From the NCBI GenBank assembly GCA_949751835.1, contig CATKHK010000041.1, positions 1-64,000 on the forward strand: a stretch of 64,000 bases of DNA, read 5' to 3'. A program made the translations under genes and the position numbers. This DNA comes from Blepharisma japonicum (Eukaryota > Ciliophora > Heterotrichea > Heterotrichida > Blepharismidae). Positions 9,720-17,980 of this stretch are shown here, piece after piece (positions within the stretch are counted from its first letter, which is position 1; each line of letters begins with the position of its first letter). Under the pieces are notes generated by a model that worked only from the letters and a program-made list of their open reading frames with translations, searched no databases and was not told the DNA's origin.

Positions 9720-10724
9720 ATGTTCCCACACATTTTGAAAAGATGTATAGGGGAGCATTACCCAGTCATGTGGCGAAATATCGTAGAAATTGTCGAGTCC
9801 AGGTTCCCGCAAGACAGCAAGCTCCTCATAGGTGACGCCACAGTTGGAGCTGGAGGCCATTCTCGAGCTTTGCTTGAGCTATATCCAAATTCCCGCATCA
9901 TGGGAATTGATATTGACAAAGAAATGCTTACAATTGCAGAGAAAAACACAGCGGCTTTTTCTGATAGGATAAAATTCCACCACACATCATACACAAAAAT
10001 GTTTTCACTGCCAAGATTCCCTGAAGAATTTGGATCTGGGAAAGGCTTTGATGTCCTAATTGCGGACTTAGGATTAAGCTCAGTTCATTTAGATACCCCT
10101 GAACGTGGCTTTGCATTTAGGATTGATGGACCATTAGATATGAGATTTGATAGGAATAATAATCAGTTGACAGCCGAAAAAATTTTAAATCATGCAAGTG
10201 AGTATGAATTAGTTGATATTTTTAAACGGTATGGAAATGAACAATACAGTGAGACCGCAGCAGAGATTATATGTCAGTATAGAAAAGAAAATAAAATAAC
10301 CAGCACAATGCAGCTTACAAAGATTTTGAATTATGCTTTTTATATAGCGAAGTCTTTTAAGAAGTATGACAATATTACAAGGATTTTTCAAGCACTTAGA
10401 ATAAAGGTTAATAATGAGCTAGATAATGTGGAAAATTTTTTGAAAAATGCTATAGACAATCTAGATGAAAAGGGTGTTTTAATAGTCATAAGTTTCCATT
10501 CTCTGGAAGATGATATTGTACACAAATACATGAAGAAAGCAGTAAGATTTAGTTAGAATGGCCAATTTATTGTTGAGTATAAAACTTGAAAACCAATTGA
10601 GCCTGGAAATGAGGAGATGATGGAAAATAGCAGAAGCCGATCAGCGCTATTAAGATACTTAATAAAGCAAGATTTAAATAAAGAAAAGAAAATTGCAAGT
10701 GAAAGTCGTAAATTAATTAATTAG
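9720..10724 (+). CDS. 16S rRNA m4C methyltransferase RsmH / METTL15-like
   Basis: Coding sequence is join(9720..10541, 10557..10724), 329 residues. The family methylates a cytosine of bacterial-type small-subunit rRNA, so a mitochondrial role is expected. Seen: GEHYPVM at 11-17, the SAM-binding GDATVGAGGHS around 38-48, GLSSVHLD, RGFAFRIDGPLDMRFD, and VISFHSLED before the intron. After the intron come the typical TWKPIEPGNEE and NSRSRSALLR motifs. Without removal of the 15-nt intron the frame would stop at a TAG within it and lose these last 55 residues. The final 8 bp overlap the 3' end of the convergent rhodanese gene. It starts 42 bp after U2. Confidence 0.94.
10542..10556 (+). other. 15-nt spliceosomal intron (RsmH gene)
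   Basis: GTAAGATTTAGTTAG. It lies between codons, keeps frame, and carries an in-frame TAG as its last three bases. Conserved family residues flank it on both sides. Confidence 0.9.
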
Positions 10725-11547
10725 CTTCAGTAAGCTTGGCCTCTTTAAGTTTCCATTCTTCGTAAGACCCTCCATACATTCTCACGTGTGGATTACCAAT
10801 ATGTTTTAAAATTACGTAAGCTACGCAAGATGTATTTCCTTTAAGACAAGTGCCAATAACCCTACTATTTATATAAATTCCATGGTCTTCAAGAATTTTT
10901 ATTAATTCTTCTCTTGGTTTCACTGTTTTTTTGTCAGTCAGCAAGCTTAAAGTAGGAAGATTTATCGAATGAGGGACATGACCTGCTTCAAATATATTAC
11001 TAGGTCTAGGATCCCACAATATAGAAGAGCCGCTTCCATTTTCTATAGAGGATAATAAAGAAACAATTTCTTCATATAATACTACCATATCTTTGTTTTC
11101 CACATATTGGTACTGCTCCAAAGACTCAGCTGTATTTTGCATTAAAGGGTAAATGCCAGAATCTGTCGGGCGTCCTTCTTTTAACCATTTCACAAGACCG
11201 CCATTTAAGATAGAAACTTGTGGGTAGCCATAATATTTCAGCATAAAATACCCTCTTGGAGCATAGCCAAGGCCAGTTTGGTCATACACGATAACTTTTT
11301 TTCCATCATTCGGAAGACCTAATTTAACCATAAACTCAGTAAAATCACTTGCTGATGGCAGGGCATTCGACAAGGGCGAATTTATGTCTTTGATTTCGCT
11401 GATGCTAAAAAATAGCGCTGACCTGATTCTAAGGTTATAATGATTTTCTTTTGCGTTGGCCACCATGCTGGAGTCAATAAAGTAGCAAAGCCCTTCATTG
11501 AGAAGTTCTTGAGCTTTATCGGTTTCTATAAATATGCTGTCCTCCAT
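10717..11547 (-). CDS. Two-domain rhodanese / thiosulfate (mercaptopyruvate) sulfurtransferase
   Basis: 276 residues. Two rhodanese modules are visible. The inactive first holds VIVYDQTGLGYAPRGYFML and SILNGGLVKW. The catalytic second holds LWDPRPSNIFEAGHVPHSIN and the active-site loop C234-LKGNTS. The loop resembles the thiosulfate sulfurtransferase CRKGVT more than the mercaptopyruvate CGSGVT, so thiosulfate as donor is favoured but not proven. Family role: sulfur transfer to cyanide or thiols, often mitochondrial. Stop TAA at 10717-10719 lies inside the last codons of the convergent RsmH gene. Confidence 0.9.
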   Translation of the reverse strand: MEDSIFIETDKAQELLNEGLCYFIDSSMVANAKENHYNLRIRSALFFSISEIKDINSPLSNALPSASDFTEFMVKLGLPNDGKKVIVYDQTGLGYAPRGYFMLKYYGYPQVSILNGGLVKWLKEGRPTDSGIYPLMQNTAESLEQYQYVENKDMVVLYEEIVSLLSSIENGSGSSILWDPRPSNIFEAGHVPHSINLPTLSLLTDKKTVKPREELIKILEDHGIYINSRVIGTCLKGNTSCVAYVILKHIGNPHVRMYGGSYEEWKLKEAKLTEAN

Positions 11548-11740
11548 TATAATTACTACTGATTATTACCTTAATATTGTATGTAACGATTTTTTTCAGC
11601 TATTTAAATTGGTTCATATTTAGAAACGGCTAAGTCTAAAGAAATTGTTTCGATATTAGAATATAAGTATAAAGAGAAATTCAAAGGAATACCAATTAGG
11701 ATGGCTTGATAAAAATTTCATATAATCAAACCTATTCAAA

Positions 11741-12385
11741 ATGGCAGGCAATCTGGAGGAAGAAGAATACGACTATCTGTTCAAAATCGTACTGGTAGGA
11801 GAAAGCGGAGTAGGAAAATCCAATATCCTTTCAAGATTCACCAAAAATGAATTTAACCTTGAAAGCAAAGCCACAATCGGAGTCGAATTTGCAGCGAAAT
11901 GCATTCAGCACGAAGGAAAAGCTATAAAAGCTCAAATCTGGGATACAGCTGGCCAAGAGCGCTTTAGAGCAATTACTTCTTCTTATTATAAAGGTGCAAT
12001 GGGTGCTCTCTTAGTTTACGATATTTCGAAACATGCAACATTTGAAAATTTAGACAGGTGGGTCAATGAGGTGAGATCATTTACACAGCCAGATTTAGCA
12101 ATAATTTTGGTTGGAAATAAATGTGATATGGCTTATGCTAGAGAAGTGGCTCAAGATGAAGCTATTAGGTACGCCCAACAACAAAAAATCCCATTTTTTG
12201 AAACCAGTGCTTTGGATTGCACCAATGTAGAAGTGGTGTTTAGAGAGCTGCTTATTACAATTGCAAGGCGAACTGATGCAAGTTTTGATACTAAAGGAAC
12301 AGATAAAGTAGATATTTCAAAGATTAATACAATTAAACTTGGGACTGGGGAGAAAAAGAAGAAGGGAAGCTGTTGTAAGGGTTAA
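11741..12385 (+). CDS. Rab11-like small GTPase
   Basis: 214 residues. The P-loop GESGVGKS is at 20-27, switch I holds ESKATIGVEFA, and the G3 motif WDTAGQERFRAITSSYYKGA is followed by GNKCD and TSALD. The start YDYLFKIVLVG and the stretch GALLVYDISKHATFENLDRW are very close to Rab11. The C-terminus GSCCKG carries a double cysteine for geranylgeranylation. Rab11 proteins drive recycling-endosome and exocytic traffic; in ciliates they also serve contractile vacuole and cytokinesis, so the exact role here is open. All nucleotide-binding residues are intact. Stop TAA. Confidence 0.93.
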   Translation: MAGNLEEEEYDYLFKIVLVGESGVGKSNILSRFTKNEFNLESKATIGVEFAAKCIQHEGKAIKAQIWDTAGQERFRAITSSYYKGAMGALLVYDISKHATFENLDRWVNEVRSFTQPDLAIILVGNKCDMAYAREVAQDEAIRYAQQQKIPFFETSALDCTNVEVVFRELLITIARRTDASFDTKGTDKVDISKINTIKLGTGEKKKKGSCCKG

Positions 12386-12579
12386 TTAAATCATTAATTA
12401 TAATATCTTTTCTTTAGGGAATAATTATCAATAAATGTGAAGAAAACTAGAAACTTGGTTAATATGAAGGCATAATGGAGACAAAGATATGTAAAGAAAA
12501 TTACATAGGCAAATATATAGAAATCAAGTAATAAAAAAGTATTGGAGGCATAAAGAGCTGCTTTCTAACTAACTATTAG

Positions 12580-12955
12580 CTAAGCCTTAGTTTTTGCTAT
12601 TAAAATTTCCTTTTTCAAGTCTTCAATCACACCTACCAAATGGGATGATAAAGCTTCATAACTACTTGGGAGTGACTCAAGCTTATTATTCACGTTTTTA
12701 CTAAATAGAGAATTACTTCATGAATTGTCCAAGCCTCAAGAAAAAGCCTGATTTGAAGTTGACTGCAGGCTGAAGGTTTCCCTTGGTATCAAGTGAAAGC
12801 TCTCTTTCATCTTGAGCTTCTTTCACTTTTCCATAAAAGTCTTTATATTTGTCAAAGGCTACCTTCTTTCTTGCAGCTTGTTCTAGACACTTATGAGCAT
12901 CTTTGTAGACTTGGAGGAAACTTTTAGCTTCAAAGAATTGATCTTCAGATAGCAT
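12580..12955 (-). CDS. Uncharacterised 119-residue helical protein
   Basis: Coding sequence is complement(join(12580..12700, 12717..12955)). The product starts MLSEDQFFEAKSFLQVYKDA and is mostly Lys/Glu-rich amphipathic helix. It has a short Phe-rich centre (KSGFFLRLGQF) and a coiled-coil-like end with SSHLVGVIEDLKKEILIAK. A 16-nt intron adds the last 40 residues; without it the frame stops at the TAA inside the intron. The helical, small and soluble character would fit a subunit of a vesicle-tethering or BLOC/SNARE-type complex, but no family is recognised. Confidence 0.65.
12701..12716 (-). other. 16-nt spliceosomal intron (119-residue protein)
   Basis: GTAATTCTCTATTTAG on the minus strand. 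It splits a codon after two bases; splicing opens a further 40 codons that read as ordinary helical protein. Confidence 0.75.
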
Positions 12956-13649
12956 ATTTATTAGAAAATGTCTGTATCGCTATATGAGTCTAGACGATTT
13001 TTCAGTAAAATTAAGTCTTGGTTTATTTACATAAAATAACTTTATATTTTTATAATAAGAAATGTTTTATAGTAATATTTTGGTTTATAAAAATTATACA
13101 TAACATTTTAAATATTTCTTAAATCATAAGCTAATTGCTGACATTTTAGCAACTAGAAAAAGTCCCTTTTAGTTCGATGCTAGTTTAAAAACTTTCTATA
13201 ATTTTTTTCTATGAAAGAACGAATTAACCAAACATTTTTCACTAGTTCTTCCAAAATAGCGAAGGGTTCTTTTTGTTCTATATTCAAATAAAATTTATAT
13301 CAAATTTTAAGAAAATTAATGATTTTAGTGGAAGAAAGCTTGAAATTATTACCCAAACATCAATTAAATTCTTTCTGAGGAGAATTTATATAAACCGTAT
13401 GTTATGCTTATTATTCAAATGAGATTAAAGAAAGCAAATCCAAATTTCGCTTCTCCTAAAAATATTTTCCAAAATAAAAAATATTTTATAACAGAAACAA
13501 TTCCAGTTAAACATTTGACTCTTTCTTTTCCACCAGCTTTACCATCTTTAGTGCACTTCCCTTTCCAATCTTTGTATTTCGTTTAATTATTTAAAATTTC
13601 TTGCATAGGATAATTGAGAAATGAGTTTTATTAAATATTAGTTTTATTA
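12956..13649. other. Intergenic spacer
   Basis: AT-rich, about 690 bp. A 60-codon frame at 13404-13586 (+) has no recognisable domain and biased low-complexity composition; I do not support it as a gene. Nothing else seen. Confidence 0.5.
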
Positions 13650-14012
13650 ATGGTAGGGTGGAAATTTGAACTGTTTGACTGTCAAGAGAACTACTTTATG
13701 TTTTTCTGGTCACTCTGCATCCCTTGTGGATATCACTGTATGCAAATGCTCAACGCCAAACAGGCGGAACCAAATAACAGACATGCAGCTTTACGAGCTT
13801 ACTCGTTAGTACTATTCCTGGGATGCTTAGGAGGCTCAATAAATCGGCATATGCTCAGGAAGTCAATGAAGATTGAAGACAAGCTGATTTGGGATTTTAT
13901 TCATTGTTTAGTTCCATGCTGCGCTGTGACACAAGAATGGATGCACGTTGGGAGCATTCAAAAAGGAGATTCTAAGCTTAAGATCACTGAGCTTAGAGTA
14001 AATCGCATATAA
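13650..14012 (+). CDS. PLAC8-domain Cys-rich protein
   Basis: 120 residues. An aromatic/Cys pattern at the start (WKFELFDCQENYFMFFWSLC, then IPCGYHC) and a late pair VPCCAVTQEW match the PLAC8 (DUF614) fold, where two Cys-rich hydrophobic patches flank a variable middle. Several PLAC8 proteins affect organ size, calcium or heavy-metal transport in membranes. Length is typical (100-150). Which of these roles applies cannot be told. Stop TAA. Confidence 0.72.
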   Translation: MVGWKFELFDCQENYFMFFWSLCIPCGYHCMQMLNAKQAEPNNRHAALRAYSLVLFLGCLGGSINRHMLRKSMKIEDKLIWDFIHCLVPCCAVTQEWMHVGSIQKGDSKLKITELRVNRI

Positions 14013-14749
14013 AATATTTAACTTGAGTAATTAAGGATAATTCTTCACATTGAGATTTTAAAATCATACCATTTTGTCTGAAAGCCAAAGTCTCCATGTA
14101 AATAAGATCATGGGATAATTTAATAAGTTATTTATTTAATATAACTAATTAGCTTTTTCTAGATCTAATATTTATCATTTGAAAATCAAACTAGTAAACT
14201 AAAAATGATTAGTAGAAGGGAGACAATTTCATCGTATATGATAAGTTGAAAGGTAAAAGTTTTATTATTTTCTCTTTCAGGTGATGTGTAAAATTGGGCT
14301 TGTCATGATTTATGATTTCTTTATCCAAGTCAATGTTAGCCACTCTATCAAAATGGTAAAATCTCTTAATAGAAAATTTTAGACTCTTATTTTTACACTG
14401 TAAAGATTAAATTTAGCTAAGATAAATCATGAATAAGACTCACTTATTTAAATGATTTGTTTATTATAATTAAAATAATTCAGCATGCCTTGCTTGCAAA
14501 GACCTCATCATCTATATACCACATTTGAATGAGGCATTCTATTAACTGGAAAATTTAATTTATTGAGAAATTTCAACATAATTTGATCAACTAAAATATA
14601 ATCATAAGCAGTAACATTCAATTCCAAAATCCCTTGCTTCCTGTATATAGTTCCCTCCTAAATGTTAATCAGAAATAATGATTCCTCTTTATAGTACTTT
14701 TAATTTAAGAATGATGATATTTATCTTTTTTAATCTCACCCTAGATCCT
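14013..14749. other. Gene-poor spacer with traces of decayed coding sequence
   Basis: No intact gene. On the minus strand two stretches, about 14440-14625 and 14205-14400, read as protein-like with TGA = Trp, but lack a start and are separated by stops. See the finding on this interval. Confidence 0.45.
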
Positions 14750-15076
14750 TTAATGCTGATTTAACAATGGATTTTTCTGATATCTCAGTCCACACCATTT
14801 GCACACTTCTGGCTCATTTTGTGCTACTTTATTAAGCAGTATGTAAACCATCGGGTGCCCGAGCCCTATAGTTTTGACCCCAGTGCATCTGACAACATCG
14901 TCGTCCACCAGAATTGGGTTCATTTTCCATATCCACTCTTCCCCATTCGTCAAATGGGTCAACTTGCTTGCTTGATGAGGCTGCGTTATATCCACAGGAT
15001 TCCCATCAATGTCTTTCAGAAAGCTTGGCGCTCCAAACTTCGATATTTGCTGCAAATATTTTGTAAAAAACTTCAT
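14750..15076 (-). CDS. NDUFS6: Mitochondrial complex I zinc subunit NDUFS6
   Basis: 108 residues. The C-terminal zinc-binding CHCC pattern is complete: C64, H74, C92, C95, within VVRCTGVKTIGLGHPMVYI and VCKWCGLRYQ. The N-terminal KFFTKYLQQISKFG is basic and amphipathic, as expected of a mitochondrial presequence. NDUFS6 is an accessory subunit needed for late assembly of NADH:ubiquinone oxidoreductase. Length agrees with the family. Its stop TAA lies near the next spacer; the next minus-strand gene upstream ends only 33 bp from its start. Confidence 0.9.
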   Translation of the reverse strand: MKFFTKYLQQISKFGAPSFLKDIDGNPVDITQPHQASKLTHLTNGEEWIWKMNPILVDDDVVRCTGVKTIGLGHPMVYILLNKVAQNEPEVCKWCGLRYQKNPLLNQH

Positions 15077-15109
15077 GTAAATTAACAGAATTAATTAAAT
15101 TATTTTTCA

Positions 15110-16855
15110 TTATTCATCTTGATTTAGTACACTGTTTATGGTTGAATAAATCAGCTCAAAATCAGGCCGCTTGGAAGGGTCAACATTCCAGCAGCTCTGC
15201 ATTAGCACCCTCAAATGATTGTCAAGACCTTGTGGAATCACTGGCCTGCATGTGTCTCCAACAACGATTTTTTTTAAGTTTGGCAAAGTGACCCCTGGGA
15301 ATGGCTCCTCTTCTGTAAGAAGCTCCCATAGAATTATTCCAAAACTATAAGCGTCGTCACTTTTTTGTGCTTTTGTTACTACAGAGCCTGTGTCATTTAA
15401 AACTTCAGGAGAGCTTCAAGCACTTTTATTTACGTATCCTGCGACTAATCCTGCATATTTTTTTAAAACGTCAAAACCTAGATCACTTACAAATGTATTA
15501 AAATTTTCATCAAATAGTACGTTGTGGGACGTGAGATGACCGTGAATTCTACCTTTAGAATGGAATTCTTTTATACAAAATGCAAGCTCGCTGGCAAAAA
15601 CCAATTTTTGATGCAGAGGAAAATGCCTTTTTTGGTCATGCAAAAGTTCATATAGCGAGAAATTTGACATATAAGTGGAAATTATTTTTAGAGACTTGTC
15701 GTCAACTAGATTGCCAATGATCCCATTATAGTGCTTATTTTTGAAATGTTTTAATGAGGAAATTTCTGCGTCTATTGTTTCTAAAACATATTTGCTGACT
15801 TGGCTAAGATTAAGCTTGCGAACTGCAACATTTGCCCCACGCAAAGTTCCAAAGTGGAGAGATCCTAGCTTATTAGGAATTTCTGATATAGCCATTTCAA
15901 TCCTCAAGTCATCATTTGTTAGTCGGGTATGGCTAGCATTAGCACTAGTAAATCCGCCCTCAGACTCCTCAGGGACTGTATCAACGCTTTGCATATTATC
16001 AAATTGAGTCATTAGAGATGTATGCTCACTGTCGCTTTTTCTTGTAAATATATTAAAAAACGAGCTTTCCAATATTATTACATAACATAAAATCTCTGAT
16101 ATCAAGTCAATAAGAAAAATAATGCTTGGGACCACATCATCAACTGATACCTCTTCAATTTCGTTGCTTTCTTCTATTAAATCTTCAGGTCTCATGACAT
16201 AAAATGTAGCATGCGAGAATCTTCCAAGCGTCCATATGATGGTGACTGCTATAATTTTTCTTAAGGACTTCTGAGCTCTTAAGCTATTATAAGGAAGCCC
16301 TGAATATTTGACTTGCAAATATATAATGCCAGCCAGCACTATAGCAATAGCTATATAGCAGCAAATGCTCTGCTGGATAACCATATCCGCTGGGTTTAGC
16401 TTTTCGAGTAAAATAATGCCATAAAGGATAAACTCAATGACAATCCAAAAGCATAAGCTGTACATAGTAATTCTTCCTGCCAAATATAGTGAGCATTTGT
16501 TTTTTCATAATGCCTCGTCTGTTCTTATTCTTGTGTGGATATTAGCTGTGATGAAAACCCAAAAGAGGATGATATAAGCAACTATTAAAAGTTCACCAGG
16601 TAGAGAAAGTAGCACAAAAATGATATAGGAACTGCTTTCTTTATCCCTAGAAGGGAATATAGTAATATATCAGAAGCTTATAAGTCGGAGAAAGACAACA
16701 ACTAGTTGTAAAATATAGAGCAATTTGGCGTATTTTCAAATGGCTAAGAATTTCCTTGAAATATAAGTTCTAAAGACTGTGTAAATAAAGATACATGTGT
16801 AGATGAGGGCAAGGACTAGAAATATTAAAAAGAGTGAAGTATCACCTTGTGACAT
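15110..16855 (-). CDS. Seven-transmembrane protein fused to a C-terminal pseudokinase
   Basis: 581 residues once TGA codons are read as Trp. From ATG 16855 seven hydrophobic segments cover about residues 7-270 (including LFLIFLVLALIYTCIFIYTV, YIIFVLLSLPGELLIVAYII and SIIFLIDLISEILCYVIILE). A cytoplasmic linker rich in Ser/Thr/Glu follows, then a TKL-like kinase domain at about 325-575. The kinase lacks catalytic features: HRDLxxxN is HGHLTSHN (Asp to His), DFG is DLG, and the beta-3 VAVK is VAVR followed by Lys. Structural motifs remain (WSSPEV, YSFGIILWELLT, CWNVDPSKRPDF). HGHL resembles the HGNL of receptor guanylyl-cyclase pseudokinases. The 7TM part may belong to the TOM1/THH1 or GPCR-like class; this is uncertain. 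A receptor with an allosteric or scaffold intracellular domain is inferred. Confidence 0.8.
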
Positions 16856-16881
16856 TTATAGAGCGTAGCTATTTGATAAAT
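16856..16881. promoter_or_regulatory. 26-bp bidirectional start region
   Basis: Only these 26 bases separate the ATG of the 7TM-pseudokinase gene (minus) from that of the coiled-coil gene (plus). Core promoters and 5' UTRs must therefore overlap the neighbouring coding sequence, or one start is misplaced: the next in-frame ATG downstream on either side would widen the gap. Confidence 0.5.
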
Positions 16882-17580
16882 ATGAACTCAAATGAGTTTC
16901 TAGTAGACCAGGAGTTTGGATTTAATGTTGATAAAGGAAATTTGGATAATATTAGTCAAAAAATACCTCAAAGTCTAACTAATTCTCGTCAAAGTCCCGA
17001 AATTATTAAAAGTGACCTAGTGAAATTGCAAGAAAAAATTTCTTTACTTGAGTCTCGTATTCAGCCATCACATCAAAGCTCACAAATTATTTATTGTCCA
17101 AAAGTTGAAATTAAAAAAACTAAACATTCAGCTTCAAGTTCTCTTTTGAAAAGTTTTGAAAGAGAAGAGAGGGAACTTGAAGAACTCGAAAGAAGTATAA
17201 CCTCGACACCAAGCAAGAAAAGTTCAGCATCTCTTAATGCGGTTTTAGATAGGCTAAGGACTGATTTGCTTAATCAAAGGCAAAAGAATGTAAAACTTAG
17301 AAAATCAAACGATGGACTGAAAAAAATGCTAAATCATAGGGAAGATTTGCATGCAAAATTAGCGACGCTTCAAGAAGATCACTACACACTTATACAGTCT
17401 TTTGAAAGATCTGAGAATATTAGGAGTAAGCAAAAAGAAATGATTGAGTCTTTGAAAAATGAAATTTTAGAATACGAAGCTATTGAAGATGATAAGGGAG
17501 AGCAGAAAAAGCCTAAGAAAAAAAAGCCCATTATACCAAAGCAAAAGATAAAACGACTTTACTCAGCTGTTAATTATTAA
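16882..17580 (+). CDS. Coiled-coil protein of unknown function
   Basis: 232 residues from ATG 16882 (MNSNEFLVDQEFGFNV). Residues 50-70 and about 95-210 form coiled coil with heptad Leu (DLVKLQEKISLLESRI; LDRLRTDLLNQRQKNVKL). A Ser/Thr-rich break (ITSTPSKKSSAS) offers phosphorylation sites. The tail is strongly basic (KKPKKKKPIIPKQKIKRL), a possible nuclear or microtubule-binding signal. Such proteins are common in ciliate cortex and basal bodies, but no family is recognised. Divergent from the pseudokinase gene. Stop TAA. Confidence 0.75.
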   Translation: MNSNEFLVDQEFGFNVDKGNLDNISQKIPQSLTNSRQSPEIIKSDLVKLQEKISLLESRIQPSHQSSQIIYCPKVEIKKTKHSASSSLLKSFEREERELEELERSITSTPSKKSSASLNAVLDRLRTDLLNQRQKNVKLRKSNDGLKKMLNHREDLHAKLATLQEDHYTLIQSFERSENIRSKQKEMIESLKNEILEYEAIEDDKGEQKKPKKKKPIIPKQKIKRLYSAVNY

Positions 17581-17980
17581 TTAAATTATTAAATTAAATG
17601 CTAATAATGCTCAAATTTTCTGCAAAAGGTGATAGCAAGTTTTAATTGCCGAAACATTAAAATTGATCTTGATATGACTGCTCCATTTTGATTTTTGAGT
17701 TTCTTTTATAAATTCTTGATTCATAGATCTGCCAATATTTCTCTGCTTCTCATTAAATTCAAAATAGCATTCAAAAAAATTTATTTAATACAATCCTTTA
17801 GTTAAACCAAAAGAACTTATCTTACTAATTATTAAAATTTACATTTTCCTCTATATAAAACTCCTCAAAATGTTCACTTTACTATACTCATATTAATGTG
17901 AATTAAGAGCCTTTCCTACTCATAATTATAAAGTACTTAACATGATTGAAAATTAACAGCATGAAACTACTTTATAATAA
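17581..17980. other. Intergenic spacer
   Basis: About 400 bp of AT-rich DNA between two plus-strand genes. I see nothing in it. Confidence 0.6.

Noticed and set aside
13404-13586. 60-codon frame as a gene
   Set aside because: No domain, low-complexity composition and no support from neighbours.
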